This document shows, piece by piece, positions 46,430-55,307 of a stretch of DNA of 64,000 bases. Source of the DNA: Paraphaeosphaeria minitans (lineage: Eukaryota; Ascomycota; Dothideomycetes; Pleosporales; Didymosphaeriaceae); assembly GCA_015832175.1 (NCBI GenBank), contig WJXW01000012.1:330001-394000 (forward strand), in the 5' to 3' direction. The notes beneath the pieces are model-generated. The model was given only the letters and a program-made list of their open reading frames with translations. It searched no databases and had not been told where the DNA came from. The number at the start of each line of letters is the position of its first letter. Position 1 is the stretch's first letter. The translations under genes were made by a program, and so were the position numbers.

Positions 46430-48379
46430 ATGCGCTCAGCAACATTCTCTTCCGCAGCGCTGGCCGCAACCTTCACAACCCTCGCCTCCGCACAAGGCAG
46501 CTACGTCCTCAAGGACGACCTTTCCTACAACAACTTCTTCCAGAATTTCGACTTCTACTCCGGAAACGACCCAACGAACGGCTTCGTCCAGTATCAAGCC
46601 AAGGAGGCCGCAACCCAGCAAAAACTCGTCGGCTACTTTGAAGACACGCAGAGCATCTTCCTCGGGGTTGACTACAAGACCAAAGACCCAAAAGGCCGCG
46701 CCTCCGTGCGTGTCGAGAGTACCAAGACGTGGAACCAAGGGCTCCTGATCGCGGATATCAAGCACATGCCTGACTCGACCTGCGGCACATGGCCTGCGTA
46801 CTGGCTCCTCGGGCAGCAGACCGTCGGTAAAGACGACTGGCCCTTGGGCGGCGAAATCGATCTACTCGAGGGCGTGAATCTTGAGTCTGCAGCTGCCGTC
46901 ACATTGCACACGTCCGCCGGCTGCGCAGTCGACAATGCTACCTCCAGCATGCAGAGCCGCGCGGAGTCAGCCTTCATGGGCAGCATGTCGACATCCGACT
47001 GCGACGTTGCTGCCGAAGGCCAGGCCAAGAACGTAGGCTGCAGCATCAAGGCGCCGGAGCTCACCGCGAGCAACGGAATGGCGACGTACGGCACGGTATT
47101 CAATGCCGCGGGTGGCGGCGTGTACGCGATGGAGTGGACCTCGACCTCGATCTCAGTGTGGTTCCTGCCGCGCAACAGCACGGCGTTTGTGGCATCGACA
47201 TTGAACGACATGCAGGCGCTTGACCCGTCAACCTTCGGCACGCCGCTGGCCACGTTCCAGGGCCAGGGGTGCGACTTTGAAGAGCGTTTCAAGAACATGC
47301 GGATTATCTTCGACACGACCTTCTGCGGTGACTGGGCGGGCAAGACGTGGGAGGAATCGACGTGCGCTGCGAAGACGGGCGCGGCGACGTGCCAGGAGTA
47401 CGTGCAGAACAACCCGGAGGCCTTCACCAATGCGTACTGGGAGATTGTGGGGTTGAAGTGGTTTGAGAAGCAGGATGAAGCCCCTGTTCCAGTGCCGTCT
47501 TCTACTCCTGTGGTCTCTCCTAGCCTTGTACCGTCTTCTATTCCTGTAGCTTCTCCCAGCCCGATCCCGGTATCTTCAGCCATCCCCGGAACTCCCCCCA
47601 GCGGAGTGGCGACTCCCAACCCAGCCTCTTCCGCCATATCCACACTCTCCGCTCCCTTCTCCTCACCAACTCAAGTGCTCAACCTATTATCATCCGCTGT
47701 CGCCCCAGTGTTGTCAAGCACGGCCGCAGCTCCAGCACCTTCTTCCACCGTCGGAGCGCCTGCGCCTGGAAATGGAAACGGGAGTGAAGCTGGAATTGGA
47801 TCAGGCTCTAGCGGTGGCTCCAGTCCCAACATGGGTGGGTTCATATGGCCAACAGCGCACGTGGGCGGTGGTAGTCCGGCGGCTTCGAGCCCAGCGGCCT
47901 CATCAAGCCCAGCAGCTTCGTCAACCCCAGCGGCATCCAGCCCAATTGCAACCGCGCCAATAGCTTCGCTTCCAGCAGCGTCCGTCCCAGCTCCTTCTCC
48001 CGACCCGACGGCCTCTGCACCGCTCAACGCCCCAACCCAAGCCATCAACCCTATAGCATCCCCCGTCGTCGACTCTCCCGCCGATGCTGCCCCCAGCACA
48101 GCGACCTCCCCCGCTGCCGCTCCACCTGCAGCCACGCCCCCAAACGATGCTCCCTCCGCCAGCACACCGCCGGCCGCCACGTCTTCCACAGCCCCTGCGC
48201 CCTCAGCCGCCTCCCCGACCGCCATCGCATCACCCACCACCGGCCCTGGCTCGGGAAGCAACTCAAGCCCCGACACCGACGGGTTCGCCCCTAACATGGG
48301 AGACTTCATCTGGCCGAGCAAGCACCTCGGGAAGCGCGCACTCGGCGTGAAGCACCGGCGACGGACTCTCCGCTGGTAG
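46430..48379 (+). CDS. Secreted GH16 endo-1,3(4)-beta-glucanase with low-complexity tail
   Basis: Predicted extracellular glucanase acting on mixed or 1,3-beta-glucan. Single exon, 649 aa. The N-terminus has a signal peptide (MRSATFSSAALAATFTTLASAQ, split probably after Ala-Ser-Ala). The catalytic domain covers about residues 22-345. It includes the substrate-cleft phrase CGTWPAYWLLG, the catalytic GGEIDLLEG (ExDxxE, near residues 142-150), and FNAAGGGVYAMEWTSTSISV. Cysteine-rich closing segments include FCGDWAGKTW and CAAKTGAATCQEYV. From residue 350 the protein is Pro/Ser/Ala/Thr-rich, likely O-glycosylated and spaced for wall contact. It contains PNMGGFIWPTAHVG at about 466 and PNMGDFIWPSKHLGKR at about 621, and ends in a basic tail rather than a GPI-type hydrophobic tail. 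The start was chosen for the signal peptide. Confidence 0.92.
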   Translation: MRSATFSSAALAATFTTLASAQGSYVLKDDLSYNNFFQNFDFYSGNDPTNGFVQYQAKEAATQQKLVGYFEDTQSIFLGVDYKTKDPKGRASVRVESTKTWNQGLLIADIKHMPDSTCGTWPAYWLLGQQTVGKDDWPLGGEIDLLEGVNLESAAAVTLHTSAGCAVDNATSSMQSRAESAFMGSMSTSDCDVAAEGQAKNVGCSIKAPELTASNGMATYGTVFNAAGGGVYAMEWTSTSISVWFLPRNSTAFVASTLNDMQALDPSTFGTPLATFQGQGCDFEERFKNMRIIFDTTFCGDWAGKTWEESTCAAKTGAATCQEYVQNNPEAFTNAYWEIVGLKWFEKQDEAPVPVPSSTPVVSPSLVPSSIPVASPSPIPVSSAIPGTPPSGVATPNPASSAISTLSAPFSSPTQVLNLLSSAVAPVLSSTAAAPAPSSTVGAPAPGNGNGSEAGIGSGSSGGSSPNMGGFIWPTAHVGGGSPAASSPAASSSPAASSTPAASSPIATAPIASLPAASVPAPSPDPTASAPLNAPTQAINPIASPVVDSPADAAPSTATSPAAAPPAATPPNDAPSASTPPAATSSTAPAPSAASPTAIASPTTGPGSGSNSSPDTDGFAPNMGDFIWPSKHLGKRALGVKHRRRTLRW

Positions 48380-48998
48380 GAAAGTCCGCTGACGCGACGG
48401 GGTTCTCTTGCTGTTGTTGCTGTAGTTCGTTCACGCAATGTATATATTATATACCCCTTTTTTATTTGTTTGGCCTCGCTTTGTATCAGCATTTGCGTAG
48501 ATTTTGTATCGAAATGATAATGAGTTTCGCGTGCAAGGCTTGCATGGGTTATATATGTTTATTAGGATATGCGATTGATGCGCGCGTTGCTTGGGATCGC
48601 TGCGTCTACGGTAGTCTTCCCGTGGTGGTTATAGGTATGTTAGTCTATCGAATTAGCGGGGTTGCATGCGTGCGGGATCGTCGACATGATAATGCCATAT
48701 CTTCGTTTTCGTCTTACCATCGCCGAACTCGCCGAACTCATCATAAAGTAGAGTTCCTTCAAACCGTGTGCAACCTTGTGGCCTACCTCTTTCCTCTCTT
48801 TTCGCCGTGTATATATACCTCAGCACCGCTGGCTTGAGCATTAATAAAGTATGGTCACAGCAATACCCATAAAGTCGTTGCACGCCTGCTGATCGCATGC
48901 AGCTGCCAGCGGGCTCAATTACGATTACAAAGACTATTAGCAAACCCGTGTACCAGCAGCGCCGGAATAAGACCAAAGTGACGTACTCGCTTCAAAGA
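48380..48998. other. Intergenic between convergent GH16 and ureidoglycolate lyase genes
   Basis: 3' flanks of two convergent genes. It contains AT-rich terminator-like sequence (TATATATTATAT near 48440) and no gene. Confidence 0.5.
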
Positions 48999-49946
48999 TC
49001 ACAGCTTCGCTTTCACGCTGCCAACTCCAGCCTTGACCTGCACCTTTCCACTCGAATCCGAATCCACCATGACTACAATGCCTTCCTCAGCAGTGCTGCC
49101 CGTCTCTAGCTCTATCTCCTGGCAGTCCTCGATGCCTACGTCGTTCGTGAATTGCACGACTACAAAGTCGATTGGTCGTGCGCCGATTACCACCATGGGC
49201 GCGTGCCACGTCCCTGCGCCGTACGTCACGGCTTGGTTTCCCGTAGCTATAAACGCTCGTATGTTCTTGATATCAGGAAGACCCGGCCCTTTCGGTCGCG
49301 CAGAGGGATGTAAGCGCGAGAACTGACTCGGCGGCGGCGCCTTCTCGTTTGTGAAGGGACTTGGTCGCGCGCGGGCAAAGATGTCCTTGATGCCGTTCTT
49401 CTTCTTAGGCTGGGGCGTCGGATATGGCGGCGGCCTCCTTTTGTGTAATCTCGACGACGAGGCTGGCAATGTTGGCGCGACAATGACTAGATACTGCGTG
49501 TGTGTCTCCTGCCCGCTCAGGCCCATCGGGATGAACGTCTGGGTCGTGAAGGGGTGGCGCTCGAGGATCCGCACGTCAAAAAGCTCTCTATCCACGTTGC
49601 CGTAATCGTCCTCGTCCAAGTCCAGGTCACCCCAACTGCTTGGCATGCTCTCACTCGGCTCGTGCGGTCTCAGGTCTCGCGGCGCGCAGACAAACATGTT
49701 CATGACTGCCTTTCCGGGCTTCTTGGAGGGCGCGAGGCTGTACAGGTTCGACATATGTGTGACATCAAGGATCTTCACGGCGGAGCCTTGATTTGCGGAA
49801 ACGGTAGCGGGTAGAGGGCCGAGCTGCGAGCGCGGCAGCGGTGAATGTGCGGGGTTCTCGATCACGGTGCCGAACTGGCTGAAGGACGTTTGGGTGAGAA
49901 GCTCAATTGGAATACGTATTGAGGGCGCAGGCATTTTCGAAGGCAT
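48999..49946 (-). CDS. DAL3: Ureidoglycolate lyase (allantoin catabolism)
   Basis: Predicted to cleave ureidoglycolate to glyoxylate and urea, the last step of purine-derived allantoin use. Single exon, 315 aa from MPSKMPAPSIRIPIELLT; the frame is open to 50030 and an upstream Met would add 28 residues. Family landmarks are FSQFGTVIENPAHS near residue 25, KPGKAVMNMFVCAPRDL, FDVRILERHPFTTQTFIPMG and QYLVIVAPTLP. The later metal/active-site phrase is GNQAVTYGAGTWHAPMVVIG. It ends with DFVVVQFTNDVGIEDCQEIEL. Between the QYLVIVAP strand and the RAFIATGNQ segment is a long basic, proline-rich insertion (about residues 165-225), which explains the excess over about 200 aa yeast Dal3. Its start is about 210 bp from the divergent Cog5 start. 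Confidence 0.9.
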   Translation of the reverse strand: MPSKMPAPSIRIPIELLTQTSFSQFGTVIENPAHSPLPRSQLGPLPATVSANQGSAVKILDVTHMSNLYSLAPSKKPGKAVMNMFVCAPRDLRPHEPSESMPSSWGDLDLDEDDYGNVDRELFDVRILERHPFTTQTFIPMGLSGQETHTQYLVIVAPTLPASSSRLHKRRPPPYPTPQPKKKNGIKDIFARARPSPFTNEKAPPPSQFSRLHPSARPKGPGLPDIKNIRAFIATGNQAVTYGAGTWHAPMVVIGARPIDFVVVQFTNDVGIEDCQEIELETGSTAEEGIVVMVDSDSSGKVQVKAGVGSVKAKL

Positions 49947-50156
49947 CGTGGCAGCTAGGAGCACAGCTGCTCGGAGAAGAGGGCGTTGAGCTGGTAAGAG
50001 TTGCGGGGAATGGAGCTCGTTCAATTTCACATGCAGCGGCTACCTACCTCCGCAGCGGACCACTGGGCTAGACCCTTGCCCGTTCACCGCCAAGCAACGC
50101 GGGACAACAACCGCACTTTGCGCGCGGCGGACCACCGAGTCCACCAAAAGTGCACC

Positions 50157-51521
50157 ATGTCGGACGGCGAGCCGTCATACATCGACTATGAGGAATTCCT
50201 CGACCCCGACTTCTCTGCGACAGCGTTTGCCAACACGCTGGTCCTCTCGACGAACAACCCCTCCGACACACCGCTAGACCTTTCCACACCCCTCTCGCGC
50301 GTGCTATTCGACGTCCAGGACATCGACACGCAAATCGACACGCTTGCGACCAAGTCTGCACTTCCGCTGCTCGACTACACGCGAGACCATGCAGCTTCCA
50401 GTGGACGGATACTGGAGGAAGTGGAGGGGCAAGTCGCAAGCTTAACTGAGTCGTACAAGGCGCTGGAGAAGGAGGTCATTGAGCGACATGGGGTGGCAGA
50501 ACAAGTCCGCCTGACTGCCGAGCGCTTGTGGCAGACGGTCAAGATGGGCAGGGCTGTCGTGCGCTGTCTCATGCTGGGAAGGCAGTTGGAGGTGCGCATG
50601 ACCGAGATTGGAGGGATTGGGAGCGCAAAGAGGGAAGATCACAGAGCAATGGTGCGTTCGGCAGACACACTGCTGTCCTTGCGACAGATGTTTGCGGCTT
50701 CGGGCCCAGGAGAGGAAGGGGAGGGACTGGACAGAGTGGATGTTGTCAACGCATTGAAGAATGAGCTGGTCAGCCCTGGCGAGAGAAGCATCACCTCGAG
50801 AGCACAGCAGGTGGTCAAGGAGTTCTCCATGTCGTCACTGCTCACGTCGGGAGGTCATTCTTCATCGTCGACATTCACGCAGACAGAAGACACAAAGTCG
50901 CGGACAACATCTGCTCTGCTCACGCTGTACCTACTGTCGCCGGTGCCAACCAACAGGACAGCCTTCACGCCAACTCTGCTACTGAGCGCACTGCGGGATT
51001 ACCTTGAGACGCAGCTGAAGTCGTCGTTGGCGTCCCTCGCGCGGTCACTAGCAACCCTGCCCACGCTCGACCGGACACTGCTCGAAATCTCGGCGCGATG
51101 TCAAAACATTGTGGCGCTCGAAACGCTCCTGGAGTCCACCACACCTCCGGCGCATGCCCTGCTGCCAATAAACGAGTCCTCTCACCCGGACAAGACGTCA
51201 GCGAACAACTTTCTGCAACCGCTTCTGCACGCGCTCGACACGTCGTCGCTGCCGTCTTACTTTTGGCGCTCGCTGGCGTCGAACCTCGCGCCAAGAGTGC
51301 AGGACTTGATGCATCGTGGTGGGGTTTCGGCAAGGACGCTGCGCTCGAACAAGGACAGGGTTAGGGATGCGGTGAGGGATTGTGTGAATCGGGGGAGCCA
51401 GGTGGCGGGCGCACTGGCGGGCACACTGGCGGGCAAGGGCAAGGGCACGGCGGGCGCGGGGGGGAGTTGGGAGCGCGAGGCAGCCGTGATGGTGTCGTCG
51501 ATCTCGGGCCAAATACGATGA
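50157..51521 (+). CDS. COG5: Conserved oligomeric Golgi complex subunit 5
   Basis: Predicted subunit of the COG tethering complex that recycles Golgi enzymes in retrograde traffic. Single exon of 454 aa. The N-terminus MSDGEPSYIDYEEFLDPDF then TAFANTLVLSTNN is typical of fungal Cog5. A coiled-coil follows (RVLFDVQDIDTQIDTL, then EEVEGQVASLTESYKALEKE). The rest is helical, with GRAVVRCLMLGRQLEV and SLLTSGGHSSSSTFTQTED. The C-terminus carries a Gly/Ala/Lys-rich patch (GALAGTLAGKGKG) before WEREAAVMVSSISGQIR. Length is like the shorter fungal Cog5 proteins. The start ATG was preferred over upstream in-frame ATGs because those residues are unrelated to the family and lie in the neighbour's promoter. 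Confidence 0.88.
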   Translation: MSDGEPSYIDYEEFLDPDFSATAFANTLVLSTNNPSDTPLDLSTPLSRVLFDVQDIDTQIDTLATKSALPLLDYTRDHAASSGRILEEVEGQVASLTESYKALEKEVIERHGVAEQVRLTAERLWQTVKMGRAVVRCLMLGRQLEVRMTEIGGIGSAKREDHRAMVRSADTLLSLRQMFAASGPGEEGEGLDRVDVVNALKNELVSPGERSITSRAQQVVKEFSMSSLLTSGGHSSSSTFTQTEDTKSRTTSALLTLYLLSPVPTNRTAFTPTLLLSALRDYLETQLKSSLASLARSLATLPTLDRTLLEISARCQNIVALETLLESTTPPAHALLPINESSHPDKTSANNFLQPLLHALDTSSLPSYFWRSLASNLAPRVQDLMHRGGVSARTLRSNKDRVRDAVRDCVNRGSQVAGALAGTLAGKGKGTAGAGGSWEREAAVMVSSISGQIR

Positions 51522-52557
51522 TGGCTTCGCCGTGGTAATGCTCATTTTCTCATAGGGTCACGTGATACAAGATGGTCCGGCGGGTGAAGACGCATGCCGC
51601 ACACCAGGTTGATGTAGATACGAGCGGACGCGGCAGGCTGCTGTAACGCGGCCACCCGCGGGTGCTCCCATAATAGAACAAAACATGTGGCCATCTCAGC
51701 AGCAATGCGCGTCCAGGTACGAGCGTGCAGGCAAGGTGCAACAGACGCGGCGTGATGGCTCCTGGGGGGTGTTCAAGCCTGAATTCGAGGGCACCCATCT
51801 ACCTGCAATGGACAATAGTAAAAGACAGGAAGGGTGCGCTTGTTCGATAGGCGGCGGGCTGGCGTGCACCGGCTCGCGAAATTGAAACAGGGCCAGTGTC
51901 ATTCTGGGTCAAGAGGCCGGCTCGTAGCCGTGGACGGCTTCTGCGGGGACGCTGCGTTTGGCCCGTTTGGGGCGTGTGTCTGCCATAACTGAGCACGGCG
52001 GCAACAGGGCTGGACGGTTCGTGTGGATGCGAAATGGCTGGACGGTAACCGTGTGGATGCGAGATGGCTTTCTGGTGTGCCGCAACCTGGCCGCCGTGTC
52101 ATTGGCCACGCCACAGAACCAACCATGTTTCCACCCTGCAGGCATTCACTGCCTCTCTCCACCAAGACCCGCGGCACTGCCCTCAACTCACCTCCTCTGC
52201 TCGCCTCGTCTCGCCTCTCCTCCCCTCACCCTCTCTTCGTTTCCTTCGCTGTACTTGGGTATTTTACCGTCCTCCCTTCTTACCGCCGCCCATGCTCGTG
52301 CACACCTGCCAGATCTAGCCCCGACACATCGCCTCTGCCAGCCTTCGCCGTGCCTGTCCCCTGATTCACCTCGCAATCGAGCTCCTTTGAGGCCAGCGGG
52401 ACTGCAGGAGACTCGATCGCACCCAGCGTCGCAAGAAGATCGACCACTCCACCCATACACTGTGCGACACTGTCGTTCCTGCCATGCTGAGAAGCCAGCC
52501 ACTGACCACTTTCCCAGAATCTTCATTTCGGCCACGCAAGCCAGAACCAGAGGCCAA
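51522..52557. promoter_or_regulatory. Vts1 upstream and leader region
   Basis: About 1 kb ahead of Vts1. From about 52130 to 52560 it is strongly CT-rich with CCTC/CTTC runs, as in transcription-start regions of filamentous fungi. The Vts1 frame is open all the way up to 51958, but the translated residues are biased and repeat-like, so I treat it as 5' untranslated sequence. Confidence 0.45.
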
Positions 52558-54483
52558 ATGTCCAACATCGCCGGCAACCGCAACAGCACGCCAGAGGGCT
52601 CCAGCTCGCTGCGCCCGCCCAACTCGCGCAACACTATCGGCTCCACCCACCACCTGCGTGCTTCCGCTGACATGGGAGGCTTTTCCTCCCCGCTCGCCAA
52701 CCGTGGCATTCGCCCGGCCTCCGAGGTCTACTTTGGTCGCCAGAACACGCAGTCTGGCAACCCCGACGAGATGGAGCGCGCCGCCCAGCAGTGGCTCGCC
52801 GACATTGACCAGTACGAGACTACCTTGGAGGAAATGGCGACCGCCACGCTCGACCAGGATTTCAAGGACGAGCTTAGCGCCATTGAGCAGTGGTTCCGCG
52901 TGCTGAGCGAGGCCGAGCGCACCGCAGCTCTGTACGCACTGCTCCAGCAGACCACCCAGGTGCAGATTAGGTTCTTCATCCAGGTGCTGCAGCAGATGTC
53001 CAAGAGCCTGCCCATGTCCAGCGTGCTTTCTCCCGCCAACTTTGGCGAGAAGGGTCAGTGTTCCCCAAGTCGCCATCCATCGCAGATTCTGACCCCTCCC
53101 AGATCCGATGACACAGAAGCTGAGCGATGCCATGAGCAAGCTGAGCACCAACGAGAACCGCAACTCGATGGGTCTCGGTCGCCCGCCGCCATCCCCCGGT
53201 GCGAAGCGCAACTCTGGCCTGGACCAAACTACCATCAGCCGCATGTTCCCCGACGCTGCGGCTGCCATCGCAAAGCAAAAGGCAGAGTTCACCGACATCA
53301 CCGGCATTGCCCCCGCTTCGAACCGCAACAGCACTGTGGGCGACCGCAACTCGCTTGCCGCTCCGACCATCTCCGCTCCCGAAGACAAGAAGGAGAACGC
53401 CGTTCCCCCCTCGCCGTGGGGTGATGGTCAGCGCCCCAAGTCTTCAGGCCACCCGCAACAGCAGCCTGCTATGGGCCAGTTCACTGCCCCGCCTCCGTCA
53501 GCAGGCCTGCGCTCGCCCCGTCTTCCGCTCTCTGGCGACGGTGGAAGCATGCAGACCACTACGTTGAATGCCCCTGGCCAAGACGGTGCCATGCCTATGC
53601 TCTCGCCTGCTTATGCGCCCGGTGGAAGCTGGGCGTCGCAGCTGAGCACACCCATGGTGGGCAACTTTGGCCAGACCCAGACGCAGGCTGATATGGTCGC
53701 CAACGCGACCGCCATGAAGCTGGCTGCTCTGTCCACCGTCAACAACCGCATCCAGCTCGACGATGTGCGCAAGTACCGTCGTGCTCGATCGTCCGAGGGC
53801 CAGGGATCTGGAAATGGTCCCTTGTCCCCCGGCCTTCCCGGGGGGAACAGCTTCGTCATGACCAACGAACTCGGCCAGCTTCTGACGCCGCAACAAGCAG
53901 CCGCTCTGCAGGCCCAACAGCTCGCTGTCATGCAAGGCCATCGCTCTCGTCCTACCTCCCCCGGCTTCGCTATGCATGGCGGGGGCCTAGGCACCGCGAA
54001 CTTTCTCTCCCCGCAGGCGAACGGCTTCCTCAGCGCAGACTACGGCAGCTCGCCCCTCGGAAACACTGGCATGGGCGCCCTGAACCTCGGCCAGTTCGGC
54101 ATCGGCCTGGGCGACGGCCACGGCGGTTACATCTCGGACCACTCCGAGATGAATCGTGGCAGGTCTCCACGAGGACGCCGCGGCAGCTCGAAGCCGCCGG
54201 AGGACCCGACCGACTCGAACCTTCTCCAGGACATCCCGAGCTGGCTCCGGAGTCTGCGTCTGCACAAGTACACGGATAACCTCAAGGATCTCAAGTGGCA
54301 GGAGCTTGTTGAGCTTGATGATGAGGGCTTGGAGAAGCGCGGCGTCAATGCGCTGGGTGCGAGGAGGAAGATGCTGAAGGTAAGTCTTAGTTGTCTGTCG
54401 TAACTGAGGGGAATGCTGCTAACAAGACGCAGGTCTTCGAACAAGTGAAAGAAGCAAAAGATCAGGGCCGGCTCCGCACGTAG
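52558..54483 (+). CDS. VTS1: RNA-binding post-transcriptional regulator Vts1 (SAM domain)
   Basis: Predicted Smaug-family protein that binds stem-loops in mRNA and promotes deadenylation and decay. Three exons: 52558-53053, 53103-54379 and 54433-54483, 607 aa; the last exon encodes only 16 residues. The N-terminal part is Ser/Asn-rich with a conserved helical segment ([56 protein letters not shown]; about residues 70-160) typical of fungal Vts1. The middle is long and disordered, rich in Pro/Ser/Gln. The C-terminal SAM domain (about residues 539-607) reads [38 protein letters not shown] and [18 protein letters not shown], including the RNA-contacting basic helix. The intron within the last helix is common in this family. 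Confidence 0.93.
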
Positions 54484-55307
54484 ACGATCGATCGCCTCGA
54501 ACCGACTCGCTCCCGTACATTGTGTTTCGCGCGCGTAGTAACCATAGATTCACGACTTCGGATGGCAACGCGGCTGCTAGCCGGCTGTGCGCTCCATCCA
54601 CGCCCATATCATCCATCATATTCTCAGACCGCTTTCTTGTTCTGCTTTCTATACGATACGTACGCTGCGATGCAATGTTCATGCATATATGGCTCGCGTT
54701 GTTTGATTTGAGTTGCTGCGTGCATGAGTGCACGGGTGGGAGGGGGAATTGGAATGGGGTTCAAGTGCTTTGGCTTGGCTTGACTTCGGAGAAACATATA
54801 CCTTTCATATGACATTTTGTGGGACTTGGGTGTGTGTTGTTGTATGGGGCGGAGGGTGGGGGAATGTAAGTAGATGGCGAGTAATGATAGTTTGGACGTG
54901 AAGAGAGTACTTTTGCAAGTATCGACTGTGAATGGTGGGTTGGGATGGGAGAGGATATGTGATGCATTGCTGACTCGCAATGTGCTTGTACCTATATGCA
55001 TTCATCAAGCCTAAGCCTCTAGACACCACTACTCATCCAACCCTCACCTATCCAAAAGAACGATGTGCTCATCTAAGTAGCTTCTGCGTGGGATCCGGGA
55101 ATGAGGTGGGATGGGAGAGGCTTGGACTCAGGAGATGATATGATGCACTGTATTCTTTCTGCTATGGCACTGCACTGATGCGCGCACACCCCTCACATCG
55201 CACCGTATCACAAAGCCGAAGTCCAAGCCCCGATCACGACCTACTCCACCCACTCACCCACCCATCCATCCATCCCAATTATCATCTCTTGAACCACGCT
55301 CCGCCTC
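54484..55307. other. Intergenic between convergent Vts1 and ThrRS genes
   Basis: 820 bp of 3' flanking sequence from two convergent genes. Only short biased frames; no repeat or RNA gene recognised. Confidence 0.5.

Noticed and set aside
46672..47643. 323-codon minus-strand frame
   Set aside because: Antisense shadow of the GH16 catalytic domain.
52366..53388. 340-codon minus-strand frame
   Set aside because: Antisense shadow of Vts1 exons 1 and 2.
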